In this document: positions 1-9,924 of the stretch, one piece after another
Numbering within the stretch: the first letter of the stretch is position 1
Layout: every line of letters starts with the position of its first letter
Origin: Lachnospiraceae bacterium
GTDB taxonomy: Bacteria; Bacillota; Clostridia; Lachnospirales; Lachnospiraceae
Length of the DNA stretch: 49,973 bases
NCBI GenBank assembly: GCA_022781925.1
Contig: JALESO010000081.1
Location: 1 to 49,973, forward strand
Direction: 5' to 3'
Made by a program: the position numbers and the translations under genes
Notes under the pieces: model-generated
What the model was told of the DNA's origin: nothing
Databases searched by the model: none
The model's input: the letters and a program-made list of their open reading frames with translations, nothing else

Positions 1-1
1 T

Positions 2-91
2 GACTGTGAAATCGAAGCCGTCCTGGCCAGCAATGAGCAGAAGATCGAATATGGCCAGCCACTGTTTAAGGTAAAAAAACTGGATGACTAA
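2..91 (+). CDS. accB: Biotin carboxyl carrier protein, C-terminal end (partial)
   Basis: Only the last 29 codons are present; the gene begins before the window. The readable tail contains EAVLASNEQKIEYGQPLFKV, which resembles the end of the biotinyl domain of acetyl-CoA carboxylase carrier protein (the usual ending is GQPLFVI). The biotinylated lysine lies upstream, outside the window. The stop codon overlaps the AGGAGG ribosome site of the biotin carboxylase gene, 12 bases before its ATG, so the two are one operon. The family assignment rests on a short stretch plus the neighbour. Confidence 0.75.
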   Translation, partial: DCEIEAVLASNEQKIEYGQPLFKVKKLDD

Positions 92-103
92 GGAGGCTTG
101 CTG

Positions 104-1450
104 ATGTTTCACAAAATATTAATCGCAAATCGTGGAGAGATTGCGGTCCGCATTATCCGCGCCTGCCGCAATATGGGCATCCGCAGCGTCGCCGTCTACT
201 CCAAAGAAGATAAAAACAGTCTTCACGTACAGCTGGCAGACCAGCGTGTCTGCATCGGCGAAGGTCCTGCCCGCAACAATTACCTGAACATGGAACGCAT
301 CATCACCGCTGCCCGCAACGTCGGCGCCGATGCCATCCATCCGGGTTTTGGATTTTTGTCCGAAAATGCCGATTTTGTCCGTCTTTGTGACGAATACGGC
401 ATCACTTTCATCGGTCCGACTGCCGATGTCATCAACAGCATGGGAAACAAATCCCACGCCCGCAAAACAATGATGGACGCCAACGTTCCGGTGGTTCCGG
501 GCACGAAAGAGCCTGTCTACGATGCCGAAACCGGTGAAACATTTGCCGATGAGATCGGTTACCCGGTTATGATCAAGGCTTCCTCCGGCGGTGGTGGAAA
601 AGGTATGCGTGTGGCAAAATCCAAAGACGAATTCGAATTTAATTTCAATATGGCACAGCGTGAATCCGCCAATGCCTTTGGCGATGACACTATGTATATT
701 GAAAAATTCATCGAGAACCCACGCCACGTTGAGATCCAGATCATGGCAGATAACTTCGGAAACGTGGTTGCCCTTGGAGAGCGTGACTGTTCCGTACAGC
801 GAAATCACCAGAAACTGATCGAGGAATCCCCATCTCCTGCCATCACGGAAAAAATGCGTGCTTCCATGAACCATGATGCGATTCTTGCAGCAAAAGCTGT
901 AAATTATACAAATGCCGGAACCGTAGAATTTATTGTTGACCCGAAAGGCACTTATTATTTCATGGAAATGAACACCCGTATCCAGGTAGAGCACGGTGTT
1001 ACAGAAATGGTCACCGGCACTGACCTGATCATCGAGCAGATCCGCGTGGCCATGGGCGAACCTTTAAGTTTTACCCAGAAGGATGTCACTCCGCGAGGTC
1101 ATGCCATCGAATGCCGTATCAATGCGGAGATTCCGGAGAAAAACTTTATGCCAAGCCCGGGTGTGGTCAAACATCTGCACCTGCCGTCAGGAAACGGCGT
1201 CCGCGTAGATACCGCTCTTTACACCGGCTACCGTATTCCTTCCGAATACGATTCCATGATTGCCAAAGTCATTGTACATGCGCCGGATCGTGATGCGGCG
1301 TTGCAGAAAATGCGCTCCGCGCTGGACGAAATGGTGATCATGGGTGTGGAAACCAACCTGGATTTCCAGTATCGTATTCTGAAAAATCCGGAATTCTGTG
1401 AAGGAAAAGCCGACACCGGCTTTATTGAACGGATTTTACGTCTGGACTAA
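104..1450 (+). CDS. accC: Biotin carboxylase (acetyl-CoA carboxylase subunit)
   Basis: Cytoplasmic ATP-grasp enzyme that carboxylates biotin on the carrier protein at the expense of ATP and bicarbonate. The product is 448 residues, the normal family length. Visible marks are the N-terminal KILIANRGEIAVRIIRAC, the glycine-rich ATP loop KASSGGGGKGMRV, and the active-site segment EMNTRIQVEH followed by TEMVTGTDL. I chose ATG 104 because AGGAGG at 91-96 is 7 bases upstream; the TTG at 98 is too close. It follows accB directly and precedes pxpA by 121 bases. Biotin carboxylase paralogues beside 5-oxoprolinase genes are common in Firmicutes, so this may not be the main fatty-acid-synthesis copy. 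No carboxyltransferase genes are in the window. Confidence 0.95.
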   Translation: MFHKILIANRGEIAVRIIRACRNMGIRSVAVYSKEDKNSLHVQLADQRVCIGEGPARNNYLNMERIITAARNVGADAIHPGFGFLSENADFVRLCDEYGITFIGPTADVINSMGNKSHARKTMMDANVPVVPGTKEPVYDAETGETFADEIGYPVMIKASSGGGGKGMRVAKSKDEFEFNFNMAQRESANAFGDDTMYIEKFIENPRHVEIQIMADNFGNVVALGERDCSVQRNHQKLIEESPSPAITEKMRASMNHDAILAAKAVNYTNAGTVEFIVDPKGTYYFMEMNTRIQVEHGVTEMVTGTDLIIEQIRVAMGEPLSFTQKDVTPRGHAIECRINAEIPEKNFMPSPGVVKHLHLPSGNGVRVDTALYTGYRIPSEYDSMIAKVIVHAPDRDAALQKMRSALDEMVIMGVETNLDFQYRILKNPEFCEGKADTGFIERILRLD

Positions 1451-1468
1451 TAAATTTTTAAAATAGAA

Positions 1469-1541
1469 ATGTCTGCGTTATACTCCTGTAATTTAATTTT
1501 CCTATGATTGATCAGATTCAGGAAATCCCTGACGCAGACAT
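1469..1541 (+). promoter_or_regulatory. Inverted repeat in the accC-pxpA gap
   Basis: A perfect 10-bp inverted repeat (ATGTCTGCGT at 1469-1478, ACGCAGACAT at 1532-1541) closes a 53-base loop that holds a smaller stem (TCCTG at 1484-1488, CAGGA at 1519-1523). It lies between two genes of one apparent operon, with no T-tract. Attenuation or RNA processing is possible, but nothing in the sequence settles it. Confidence 0.4.
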
Positions 1542-1571
1542 CATTTTATATCAGAAAGAGAGGTCTTTACC

Positions 1572-2342
1572 ATGTATCAGGTAGATTTAAACAGTGACCT
1601 TGGCGAAAGTTTCGGCCGCTATACCATCGGAATGGACGAGAAGATCATTCCACTTATTTCTTCCGCAAACATTGCCTGTGGGTACCATGCATCCGATCCT
1701 GTCGTAATGCTGGAATCCATTGCACGTACCAAAGAGGCAGGCATCAAGATCGGTGCGCATCCGGGACTTCCGGACCTCATGGGATTCGGCCGCAGAAATA
1801 TGGCAATCTCACCGGCAGAGGCCAAAGCCTACACACTGTATCAGATCAGTGCCCTTGGAGGCATGTGTCAGGCAAACGGAATGCGCCTGCAGCACGTCAA
1901 ACCACATGGGGCCTTATACAACATGGCTGCCAAAGATTATGCGCTGTCTCTCGCCATCTGCGAGGCGATCCGCGACTATGACCCTGAGATCATTGTCATG
2001 GGATTATCCGGAAGTGAGATGATCCGCGCCGCAAAAGACTGTGGTTTAAAAGCAGCCAGCGAAGTGTTCGCAGACCGTGGCTATGAAGAAGACGGTACGC
2101 TGGTAAACCGCCGCAAGGAAGGTGCCCTGATCAAAGATGAGGATGAGGCCATTGCCCGTGTTATCCGTATGGTCAAAGAAGGCGTTGTCACCGCTGTCAC
2201 CGGAAAGGATATTCCGATTCAGGCAGATTCCGTATGTGTACACGGAGATGGCGAAAAGGCACTACTTTTCGTGGAAAAGATCCGTAAGGCACTTACCGAA
2301 AATGATATTAAAATCCGTCCATTAGCCGAAATAATTGACTAA
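1572..2342 (+). CDS. pxpA: 5-oxoprolinase subunit A (LamB/YcsF family)
   Basis: A 256-residue LamB/YcsF family protein. In the characterised PxpABC enzyme this family opens 5-oxoproline (pyroglutamate) to glutamate using ATP, so the likely role is scavenging this damage product. Family marks are the N-terminal DLNSDLGESFGRY, ANIACGYHASDP, GAHPGLPD and VKPHGALYN, and the late QADSVCVHGD, consistent with a metal-binding TIM-barrel-like fold. The ribosome site AGAGAGG is 8 bases before ATG. pxpB and pxpC are not in the window; they would be expected upstream of accB if the usual cluster order holds. Confidence 0.9.
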   Translation: MYQVDLNSDLGESFGRYTIGMDEKIIPLISSANIACGYHASDPVVMLESIARTKEAGIKIGAHPGLPDLMGFGRRNMAISPAEAKAYTLYQISALGGMCQANGMRLQHVKPHGALYNMAAKDYALSLAICEAIRDYDPEIIVMGLSGSEMIRAAKDCGLKAASEVFADRGYEEDGTLVNRRKEGALIKDEDEAIARVIRMVKEGVVTAVTGKDIPIQADSVCVHGDGEKALLFVEKIRKALTENDIKIRPLAEIID

Positions 2343-2374
2343 ATTGGCTAAATTGGCTAAACGGTATGTTGTGA

Positions 2375-2445
2375 AAGAGAGAGAGTCAGAAAAGAATACC
2401 GCAGACTAAGACGTCTGCTTGTATTATTTTCTGACTCTCTCTCTA
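2375..2445 (+). terminator. Long hairpin downstream of pxpA (family F, copy 1)
   Basis: Near-perfect stem of about 30 bp: GAGAGAGAGTCAGAAAA on the left pairs with TTTTCTGACTCTCTCTC on the right, and inside it GCAGAC pairs with GTCTGC. No clear T-tract follows, so it is not a textbook terminator. Its inner part is nearly identical to the hairpin at 2567-2639 read on the opposite strand, while the outer arms are unrelated. Confidence 0.6.
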
Positions 2446-2566
2446 TTTACACTAAAAAAGATTGTATGCTACTTTTATATCTTTAACTCTCGTTCGATTT
2501 CGTTTTACAACTATGCATTTATTTACACTTGAAACGACTAATGGCTTATATTTTCTCTACACTGAA

Positions 2567-2639
2567 AAGCCCGGAGAAACAGAAAATAATACAAGCTGCC
2601 GTCTCAGGCTGCGGTATTCTTTTCTGGTTCTCCGGGCTT
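2567..2639 (-). terminator. Long hairpin and terminator downstream of groEL (family F, copy 2)
   Basis: Read on the minus strand, this starts 35 bases after the groEL stop. The outer stem AAGCCCGGAGAACCAGAAAA pairs with its opposite arm and ends in GGGCTTTT, giving a short T-tract. The inner sequence matches the pxpA hairpin at 2375-2445 in the same orientation relative to the upstream gene. Confidence 0.7.
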
Positions 2640-2674
2640 CAATAACCTAAATTACATACCAGTGAGCTGTTGAA

Positions 2675-4315
<1,641 letters not shown>

Positions 4316-4442
4316 TCATAAACATTCACTGATTCTTTGTGCTGCATACGCTGTAACTATGCATATGCGCTTTTTATTCTGTTATTCTGATTTTCAGGAT
4401 TTCTTTCAAAATCCCGTCTTTCCTGATTTTTCAGAAATATAA

Positions 4443-4727
4443 TTACTCTACAACAGCGAGGATATCATTCTGTCTTACGATGATGTACTCCTCACCCTCT
4501 AATTTTACTTCGTTTCCAGCATATTTAGAATAAATAACTTTATCGCCCGGTTTTACCTGCATGGTTACTTCTTTGCCGTCTACCATTCCGCCAGGTCCTA
4601 CTGCGATTACTTCTGCTTCCTGAGGTTTCTCCTGTGCACTTGTTGTAAGGATCAGACCTGATTTTGTGGTCTCTTCTGCTTCTACCTGTTTCAATACAAC
4701 TCTGTCACCTAATGGTACTAATTTCAT
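4443..4727 (-). CDS. groES: Co-chaperonin GroES (10 kDa)
   Basis: A 94-residue lid of the GroEL chamber. The sequence begins MKLVPLGDRVVLKQVEAEE, carries a mobile-loop region TTKSGLILTTSAQEKPQ, then EVIAVGPGG and the closing EEYIIVRQNDILAV. I chose ATG 4727 because AGGAGGAATC lies just upstream; an in-frame extension to 4790 would run into the CIRCE operator and adds no family sequence. It is the first gene of the groESL operon. Confidence 0.97.
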   Translation of the reverse strand: MKLVPLGDRVVLKQVEAEETTKSGLILTTSAQEKPQEAEVIAVGPGGMVDGKEVTMQVKPGDKVIYSKYAGNEVKLEGEEYIIVRQNDILAVVE

Positions 4728-4779
4728 GATGTGATTCCTCCTTATTCTATATATAAGTATTATGCTTTCTTCTGTTTTA

Positions 4780-4806
4780 TTAGCACTCATTTCTTTTGAG
4801 TGCTAA
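4780..4806 (-). promoter_or_regulatory. CIRCE operator (HrcA binding site)
   Basis: Perfect consensus: TTAGCACTC, nine bases, GAGTGCTAA. CIRCE is the binding site of the heat-shock repressor HrcA. It sits between the groES promoter and its ribosome site, so HrcA would block groESL transcription until heat stress. hrcA is not in the window. Confidence 0.97.
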
Positions 4807-4817
4807 CCGATAGTCAT

Positions 4818-4846
4818 ATAATAGTAATTCTGCACTGGATTCGCAA
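4818..4846 (-). promoter_or_regulatory. groESL promoter (sigma-A type)
   Basis: On the minus strand TTGCGA (4846-4841), 17 bases, then TATTAT (4823-4818). Predicted transcription starts just before the CIRCE operator. Confidence 0.8.
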
Positions 4847-5085
4847 CTAAATTGATTCGTATTTATATATATTGTTTATGTTATTTTCTTATATATACTC
4901 TTTTTTTCTCATTTTTTCTCACTTTTTTATTTTTCTTATCAAAAAAACGTCTCTGTGATGTTACCTCTCTACCTTACTGCTTCATTAAAAAAATGACATA
5001 CCAATACCCCGTAATACATCTTTCTACTTAATTATTATCTTCATATCCCACTCTCTATGCTTCTATATAAATGCATCTCGCAAAA

Positions 5086-5114
5086 TTGCATTCTTCTTTT
5101 CTGTATGGTAAAAT
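5086..5114 (+). promoter_or_regulatory. Promoter of the EAL / two-component operon
   Basis: TTGCAT (5086-5091), 17 bases, TAAAAT (5109-5114), about 60 bases before the ribosome site AGGAG at 5161. The rest of the gap from 4860 to 5085 is AT- and pyrimidine-rich, and I see no gene in it. Confidence 0.6.
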
Positions 5115-5174
5115 CTGCTTAATCAGAAAATACTTACACTTTTCATTAATTTCCATATCCAGGAGAACATTATA

Positions 5175-7105
5175 ATGGCTATAAAAGATTATTATCTTTG
5201 GGCAGCTCTTTGTCTGCTTTTTATAGAACTTATTCATTTTATTTATCAACGAAAATTAACTGACAGACGCAGTAAACTGTTCCTTCTTATTATTTTTATT
5301 ACAATCCTGCATTGTATCTGTGGTATTTCCATTACGGTATTTCTCACTCAGAAAATGGCCGCCCACCCTGGAAATCTTATTATAACAACGCTGCTATATT
5401 TGTGTCAGGTTTTGCTGCCGTATCTGCTGTTCTGTCTGAGCTGGCTTACTTTACCTTTGCCACAGAGAAATACGGTATTGATCCGAATTGCATCCATTCC
5501 CGTTTTCCTTGGTGCGATTGTTTCCCTGACGAATCCTATTACTGGATTCATTGCCCATGCAGAATCCGATGGGTTATGGCACATAGGCAAAGGATATCCT
5601 TATTTTATCTATGGACTTATGATCTGATCTGGTATGGATGCAATATCCTTGTAAACCTGTTTTATTACAAGCAGCTTCGGAAACGTTTTCTCCCGTTAGT
5701 CGAGATTTCACTGCTCATGCTTGGGGGCATGATCCTTCAGCATGTTTTTCGCGTACAGCTGTTTGTCGGATTTACTGCAGCGCTGTCCATCACCGTACTT
5801 CATCTGACCCTGCACAGTCCATCCGCTTATCTGGATTTTAATACGGAAGTATTCAATGCCAGCTATTTTGACTACTGGATCACAGAACAATTTCAAAAAA
5901 AATCAGATGCAGCTGTGACCATGATTGAGTTTTCCAGACTCGAGCAGCTCTGCAATATTTATCCGATCAAGATTTCCAGAAAATTAGTTGTCGATATTGC
6001 CGAAAAACTCTGGCAGATCACACCACACCACCGGGTATTCCGTCTGAGCTTTAACCGTTTTGTACTCTGTACCTGCTCTGATGTGGAAAAAAGCTACATG
6101 CAGGCACAGTTAAAGCAATTATCTTCTGAATATTGCCTTACTACATCCGATATTTCCTGTCCTGCCCTCGTTTATGATGCCGGAAAGCTTAAAAATCTGC
6201 CGGATGCGAAATCCCTATATGGATTTATGGATTTCTTATTGCAACATACGGAACAATCAGAAGAATCCCAGTTTCATAAATGTACCGAAGAAACGTATCA
6301 GCAGTTTTTCTACGAACAGGAAGTTGAACAGTTTCTTGGAGAGGCAGTGCAAAAGGATCTTTTTGAAATATGGTTCCAGCCTATTTATTCAGTATCCGAG
6401 CAGAGATTTTCCACACTGGAAGCATTAAGCCGCTTGAAGCATCCAAAACATGGCTGGATTTCCCCGGAGCTTTTCATCAATCGGATTGCCTGCAAAAATA
6501 ATATGATCTATCAGATTACGCCTCTTCAATTGAAAAAAATCTGCCGATTTTTGAAGCAGAATCAAGATCTGAGACAACAGATAAAAACCGTAAAAGTCAA
6601 CCTAACACCAAATGAATTGTTAAAACCGGATTATTGCGAGCAACTGATTTCCATCATCCGTGCCGAAGGTATTCCTACTTCCTGTTTTCAATTTGAGATC
6701 ACAGAAACCTCTGCAACCCGCTACACGAAAGAAACAAAGCAGTGTCTTAAAAAGCTGGCTGCTGCCGGTATCGGACTCTGCCTGGATGATTTTGGTTCCG
6801 GTTACGCCAATTTGAATAGTATTCTGCGACTTCCGTTTTCCGTAATCAAAATGGACCGCTCTCTTCTGTTCCGACTGTGCGAAGATGAAACGGCAAGAAC
6901 TTTTTATCACAATATGATTACCACATTAAAAGCCATGGGATATCAAATCGTTGCCGAAGGGATTGAAACAAAAGAAGAAGCAGACTATATACAGGCGTGG
7001 AACGTGGACCTGATCCAGGGATATTATTATTCTCCACCATTATCTGAACAGAAACTGCTTACTTTATTTTCATCAAAAGAGGAAACACCATGCGAATCGC
7101 ACTGA
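5175..7105 (+). CDS. Membrane EAL-domain c-di-GMP phosphodiesterase, interrupted by a frameshift
   Basis: Predicted to degrade cyclic di-GMP. The first frame (5175-5627) encodes hydrophobic helices beginning MAIKDYYLWAALCLLFIELI, after AGGAG and ATG 5175. The rest continues in another frame (YLWTYDLIWYG onward) to 7105. A single missing T in TTTT at 5603-5606 would join them into about 643 residues. After the membrane part comes a region resembling a degenerate GGDEF domain, then an EAL domain with EALSRLKHP, FEITET, LDDFGSGYANL, IVAEGIET and QGYYYSPP, so the phosphodiesterase residues look intact. The 3' end overlaps the response regulator by 16 bases. As written, translation from 5175 stops early. 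Programmed frameshifting seems unlikely because no canonical slippery heptamer is present. Confidence 0.8.
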
Positions 7106-7806
7106 TAGAAGATACATACTCCTGTGCCGTAGAGATACAGGAACAGTTAAAACGTTTTTCTCAGGAAACAGGAGCTGAGATTATATGTGAATATTTTTCC
7201 GGCGGAGCCGCCTTTTTAACCCATCCTGTCTCTGACTGGGATTTGATCTTACTTGACATCGAGATGCCGGAAATGAACGGTCTGGAAGTTGCACATAAGA
7301 TTCGTGAGACCGATTCGGACGTATTAATTATTTTTATTACCCAGATGACACAGTATGCCATCGAAGGATATTCCGTTCAGGCTTTTGATTACATCCTGAA
7401 ACCGGTCAATTACTATTCCTTTTCCATGAAATTGCAGCAGATTGTATCCATCCTGCAATCCAGAGAAGCACAATTTCTTGTGATCAGCAGCCCAAATGGT
7501 AAAATCCGCCTAAACCTGAATGATCTGCGTTATGTGGAAGTTTTTGACCATACGCTGACTTACCATACAACGTCAGATACCTTTTCTTCCACCAGTTTCC
7601 GCTCTCTTGGGAAGTTGGAAAAGGAACTGCATTCCACGCATTTTGCCCGCTGTCACAGCGGTTATCTCGTCAATCTGGCGTTTGTGAGCGGATACGAAAA
7701 AAGTGAAGTATTTCTCGATGAACATACTTCACTTCCACTGAGCCGAACCTACAGCAAATCTTTTCTTGACCAATTATTAGCTTACTGGAGGAATACAGCC
7801 ATATGA
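7090..7806 (+). CDS. LytTR-family response regulator (AgrA-like)
   Basis: A 238-residue DNA-binding response regulator. Residues 1-120 form a receiver domain with acidic residues in ALIEDTY, the phosphoacceptor aspartate in LILLDIEMPEMNG and the lysine in YILKPVN. Residues 130-235 are a LytTR DNA-binding domain (LNDLRYVEVFDHTLTYHT, FARCHSGYLVNL, LPLSRTYSKSF). The ribosome site GAGG is 7 bases before ATG, inside the end of the EAL gene. The stop overlaps the start of the sensor kinase by 4 bases. LytTR regulators usually bind paired 9-bp direct repeats; such a pair lies before the pilus operon at 15390-15419, so pilus control is a reasonable inference. Confidence 0.92.
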   Translation: MRIALIEDTYSCAVEIQEQLKRFSQETGAEIICEYFSGGAAFLTHPVSDWDLILLDIEMPEMNGLEVAHKIRETDSDVLIIFITQMTQYAIEGYSVQAFDYILKPVNYYSFSMKLQQIVSILQSREAQFLVISSPNGKIRLNLNDLRYVEVFDHTLTYHTTSDTFSSTSFRSLGKLEKELHSTHFARCHSGYLVNLAFVSGYEKSEVFLDEHTSLPLSRTYSKSFLDQLLAYWRNTAI

Positions 7807-9182
7807 TGTTATCTGGTATTTTTTCAAATATGTGCGATTTGAACACAACACAGTGCTGTCTCATCACAGCATCCATTTTCACCATTTCATTTAAAAAACG
7901 CGATAACTTTCCGTTGCGGTTGCTTCTTGGAATTGTGATTGGGCTTTTCTGTGCCCCGCTGATCGCAGCATATCAGCACCTGACCATCAGTACACTGACT
8001 TCATCAGCCAGTAGTTTACTGACACCGTCTCTTTTTACTTTGATGCTTTTGCAGGCTATTGGAAATATTCTGCTGTATGTGCTCGTGCTGACCATTTTTT
8101 TCTTTTTCTGTCTGAAACAGTCATTTCTGACCGCAGCATACTACGCTTCCTGTGCTTATCTGGTACAGGACTTCGCCTACACCCTATTTGTATGGTTACG
8201 TCCGGATGCTGCGCATCGAAATCCGCATCCGATCCAACTGGATTCACTTTGGCTGGAACTGCTGCTGATGTTTCTCTGCAATGCATTTTTTTACCTGTAC
8301 CTTTCAAGGAAAAATTTCATTTATGCTGTACGTAATTCGGAGCGAGTCAGAGCACTTGGATATCTGCTTTTGATGCTTTGCTGCGGACGCACAATGGGAA
8401 CTTTGTCCAGTGCAGTCAGAACTTCGGATTCTCAGAATTTATTCCGTTTTCTGCTGCTATACGATATGCTGTTGTCCGTCAGTGTGCTTCTGGCCCAGGG
8501 TCTGCTGTTTCAGAAAGAGCAGTATCGTCGGGAAGCCGAATTGGAAGCCCAGCTCCGCCAGCAGCAATATCAACAATTCCAACGCTTGGAACAGACCGCA
8601 GACCATATCATGCATCAATGTCATGATATGAAACACCTGATTGCAGCACTCCGGGCTAATACCAATCAGGAACAGAGTCAGGCACTGCTTTCCGAACTGG
8701 AAACTTCTGTTTCGGATTATGATGCTACCATGAACACCGGAAATCAGACGCTGGATACCATTCTGGGTGATACCTGGCGTAACTGCCGTAAGGAACAGAT
8801 TCAGTGGACCTGCATGGCAGACGGCAGTGCCCTGCAGTTTATCCCGGATTTTGACCTGTATGTACTTTTTGGCAATGCACTGGATAACGCATTGGAGCAT
8901 CTACGCCAGATTGAAGATCCTCAAAAACGGGTGCTCGCCGTTAATATCCGTCGTCAGCAGCAGCTTTGTTTTGTCACCATCCAAAATTACTGTACGGACA
9001 CACCATGCTTTGAGCATGGTCTGCCCGTCACATCAAAATCAGACAAATCTTTTCATGGATACGGAAGTAAAAGTATCCGCTCCATCGTCGAAAAATATCA
9101 GGGCAGTCTTTCAATACAGGTGGAACATCATTCCTATATTCTGAGCATGATGTTTCCTATTCCGTCACCGGCCGATCAGTGA
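7803..9182 (+). CDS. GHKL sensor histidine kinase (AgrC-like)
   Basis: A 459-residue partner of the LytTR regulator. The first ~210 residues are several hydrophobic membrane helices, as in peptide-sensing AgrC-type kinases. A coiled region rich in Glu and Gln follows, then a phosphoacceptor histidine in or near HQCHDMKHLI. The ATP-binding GHKL domain shows the N-box NALDNALEHL and the glycine box GYGSKSIRSIV. No canonical HisKA dimerisation domain is seen, as expected for this class. The start overlaps the regulator stop (ATATGATG), implying coupled translation. The 3' end overlaps the convergent sortase gene by 26 bases. The signal is unknown; I see no AgrD- or AgrB-like gene nearby. Confidence 0.9.
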   Translation: MMLSGIFSNMCDLNTTQCCLITASIFTISFKKRDNFPLRLLLGIVIGLFCAPLIAAYQHLTISTLTSSASSLLTPSLFTLMLLQAIGNILLYVLVLTIFFFFCLKQSFLTAAYYASCAYLVQDFAYTLFVWLRPDAAHRNPHPIQLDSLWLELLLMFLCNAFFYLYLSRKNFIYAVRNSERVRALGYLLLMLCCGRTMGTLSSAVRTSDSQNLFRFLLLYDMLLSVSVLLAQGLLFQKEQYRREAELEAQLRQQQYQQFQRLEQTADHIMHQCHDMKHLIAALRANTNQEQSQALLSELETSVSDYDATMNTGNQTLDTILGDTWRNCRKEQIQWTCMADGSALQFIPDFDLYVLFGNALDNALEHLRQIEDPQKRVLAVNIRRQQQLCFVTIQNYCTDTPCFEHGLPVTSKSDKSFHGYGSKSIRSIVEKYQGSLSIQVEHHSYILSMMFPIPSPADQ

Positions 9183-9924
9183 TTCGACCGGTGAGTACAT
9201 ATCTGCCATCTGTCCCTTTTCCGGGAATGCATGTGGATAAGCTGACAAAATGCTCCTCTGTTCCCATATCCAATTTTCTGAAATACATACTGATCTGTTC
9301 CAGATTTTTCAGGTATTCTGCCTGCTCTTCCGGCGATTTTTTCACGTCATAGATTGTTTTCTGATATGCATCCACCTCACAGAAAGAAAACAGTTCCAGT
9401 GTATGCCACTGCCCGTTAAAATACAGTTCTCCATAGCAATGTGTCTGGAAAAACTCTTCATCTGCAAATAATTTGAGATCTCCAAACATAGATTCTTTCT
9501 GCATATAATGTCCGTAGATCACACTGTTTACATCTGAAAAATCAGATGCGTTTCGATAATCCAGAAAAATACTTCCACACAAAGCAAATTCACCTTTCAC
9601 ATCTGTATTCAGATATTTGGAATTATCCGCCGCCTGAACAATTGGATAATCAATCTCTGTATCCGGAACCGTAATCCAGCCGATCACCTCAGGATTTTCT
9701 TTTTTCAAACTGTCAAAAGAATCCTGACCGGTATCCGGGCGGTAAGTCTGAAACTTTTCCGCACTGGCGGTCTGCTCGATCTGATAAGTATCCCACAACG
9801 CATATCCACCATAACACAACATCAGCAAAATACCGCTAATGATACATCCATCCAGAATCCGATCTGCCCGATGGATCAGATTCTTTGCTATTTTTCGTTT
9901 CACGTTAACTTCTTTTTCTGCCAT
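9157..9924 (-). CDS. Class B sortase (pilus polymerase)
   Basis: A 255-residue membrane-anchored transpeptidase expected to join pilin subunits covalently. One N-terminal membrane helix (about residues 24-46, IISGILLMLCYGGYALW) is followed by the sortase barrel with DYPIVQ, catalytic His in VIYGHYM, catalytic Cys in SLSTC and catalytic Arg in GRYVLTGR. The SLSTC motif and the length fit class B. Starting at ATG 9924 it overlaps the pilin gene by 20 bases; no strong ribosome site precedes it, so coupled translation is likely. It closes a four-gene pilus operon and runs convergently into the sensor kinase gene. Confidence 0.92.
   Translation of the reverse strand: MAEKEVNVKRKIAKNLIHRADRILDGCIISGILLMLCYGGYALWDTYQIEQTASAEKFQTYRPDTGQDSFDSLKKENPEVIGWITVPDTEIDYPIVQAADNSKYLNTDVKGEFALCGSIFLDYRNASDFSDVNSVIYGHYMQKESMFGDLKLFADEEFFQTHCYGELYFNGQWHTLELFSFCEVDAYQKTIYDVKKSPEEQAEYLKNLEQISMYFRKLDMGTEEHFVSLSTCIPGKGTDGRYVLTGRITDRPVTE

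Noticed and set aside
119..994. A 291-codon minus-strand reading frame
   Set aside because: Antisense to accC with no recognisable domain or ribosome site.
5595..5612. Programmed -1 frameshifting in the EAL gene
   Set aside because: No X-XXY-YYZ slippery heptamer and no clear downstream pseudoknot; a base deletion is simpler.
5312..7105. The 597-codon EAL frame taken as a complete protein from 5312
   Set aside because: Its first ~95 residues are unlike any membrane domain, while the overlapping frame from 5175 gives proper hydrophobic helices and a good ribosome site. A frameshift at 5603-5606 explains both.
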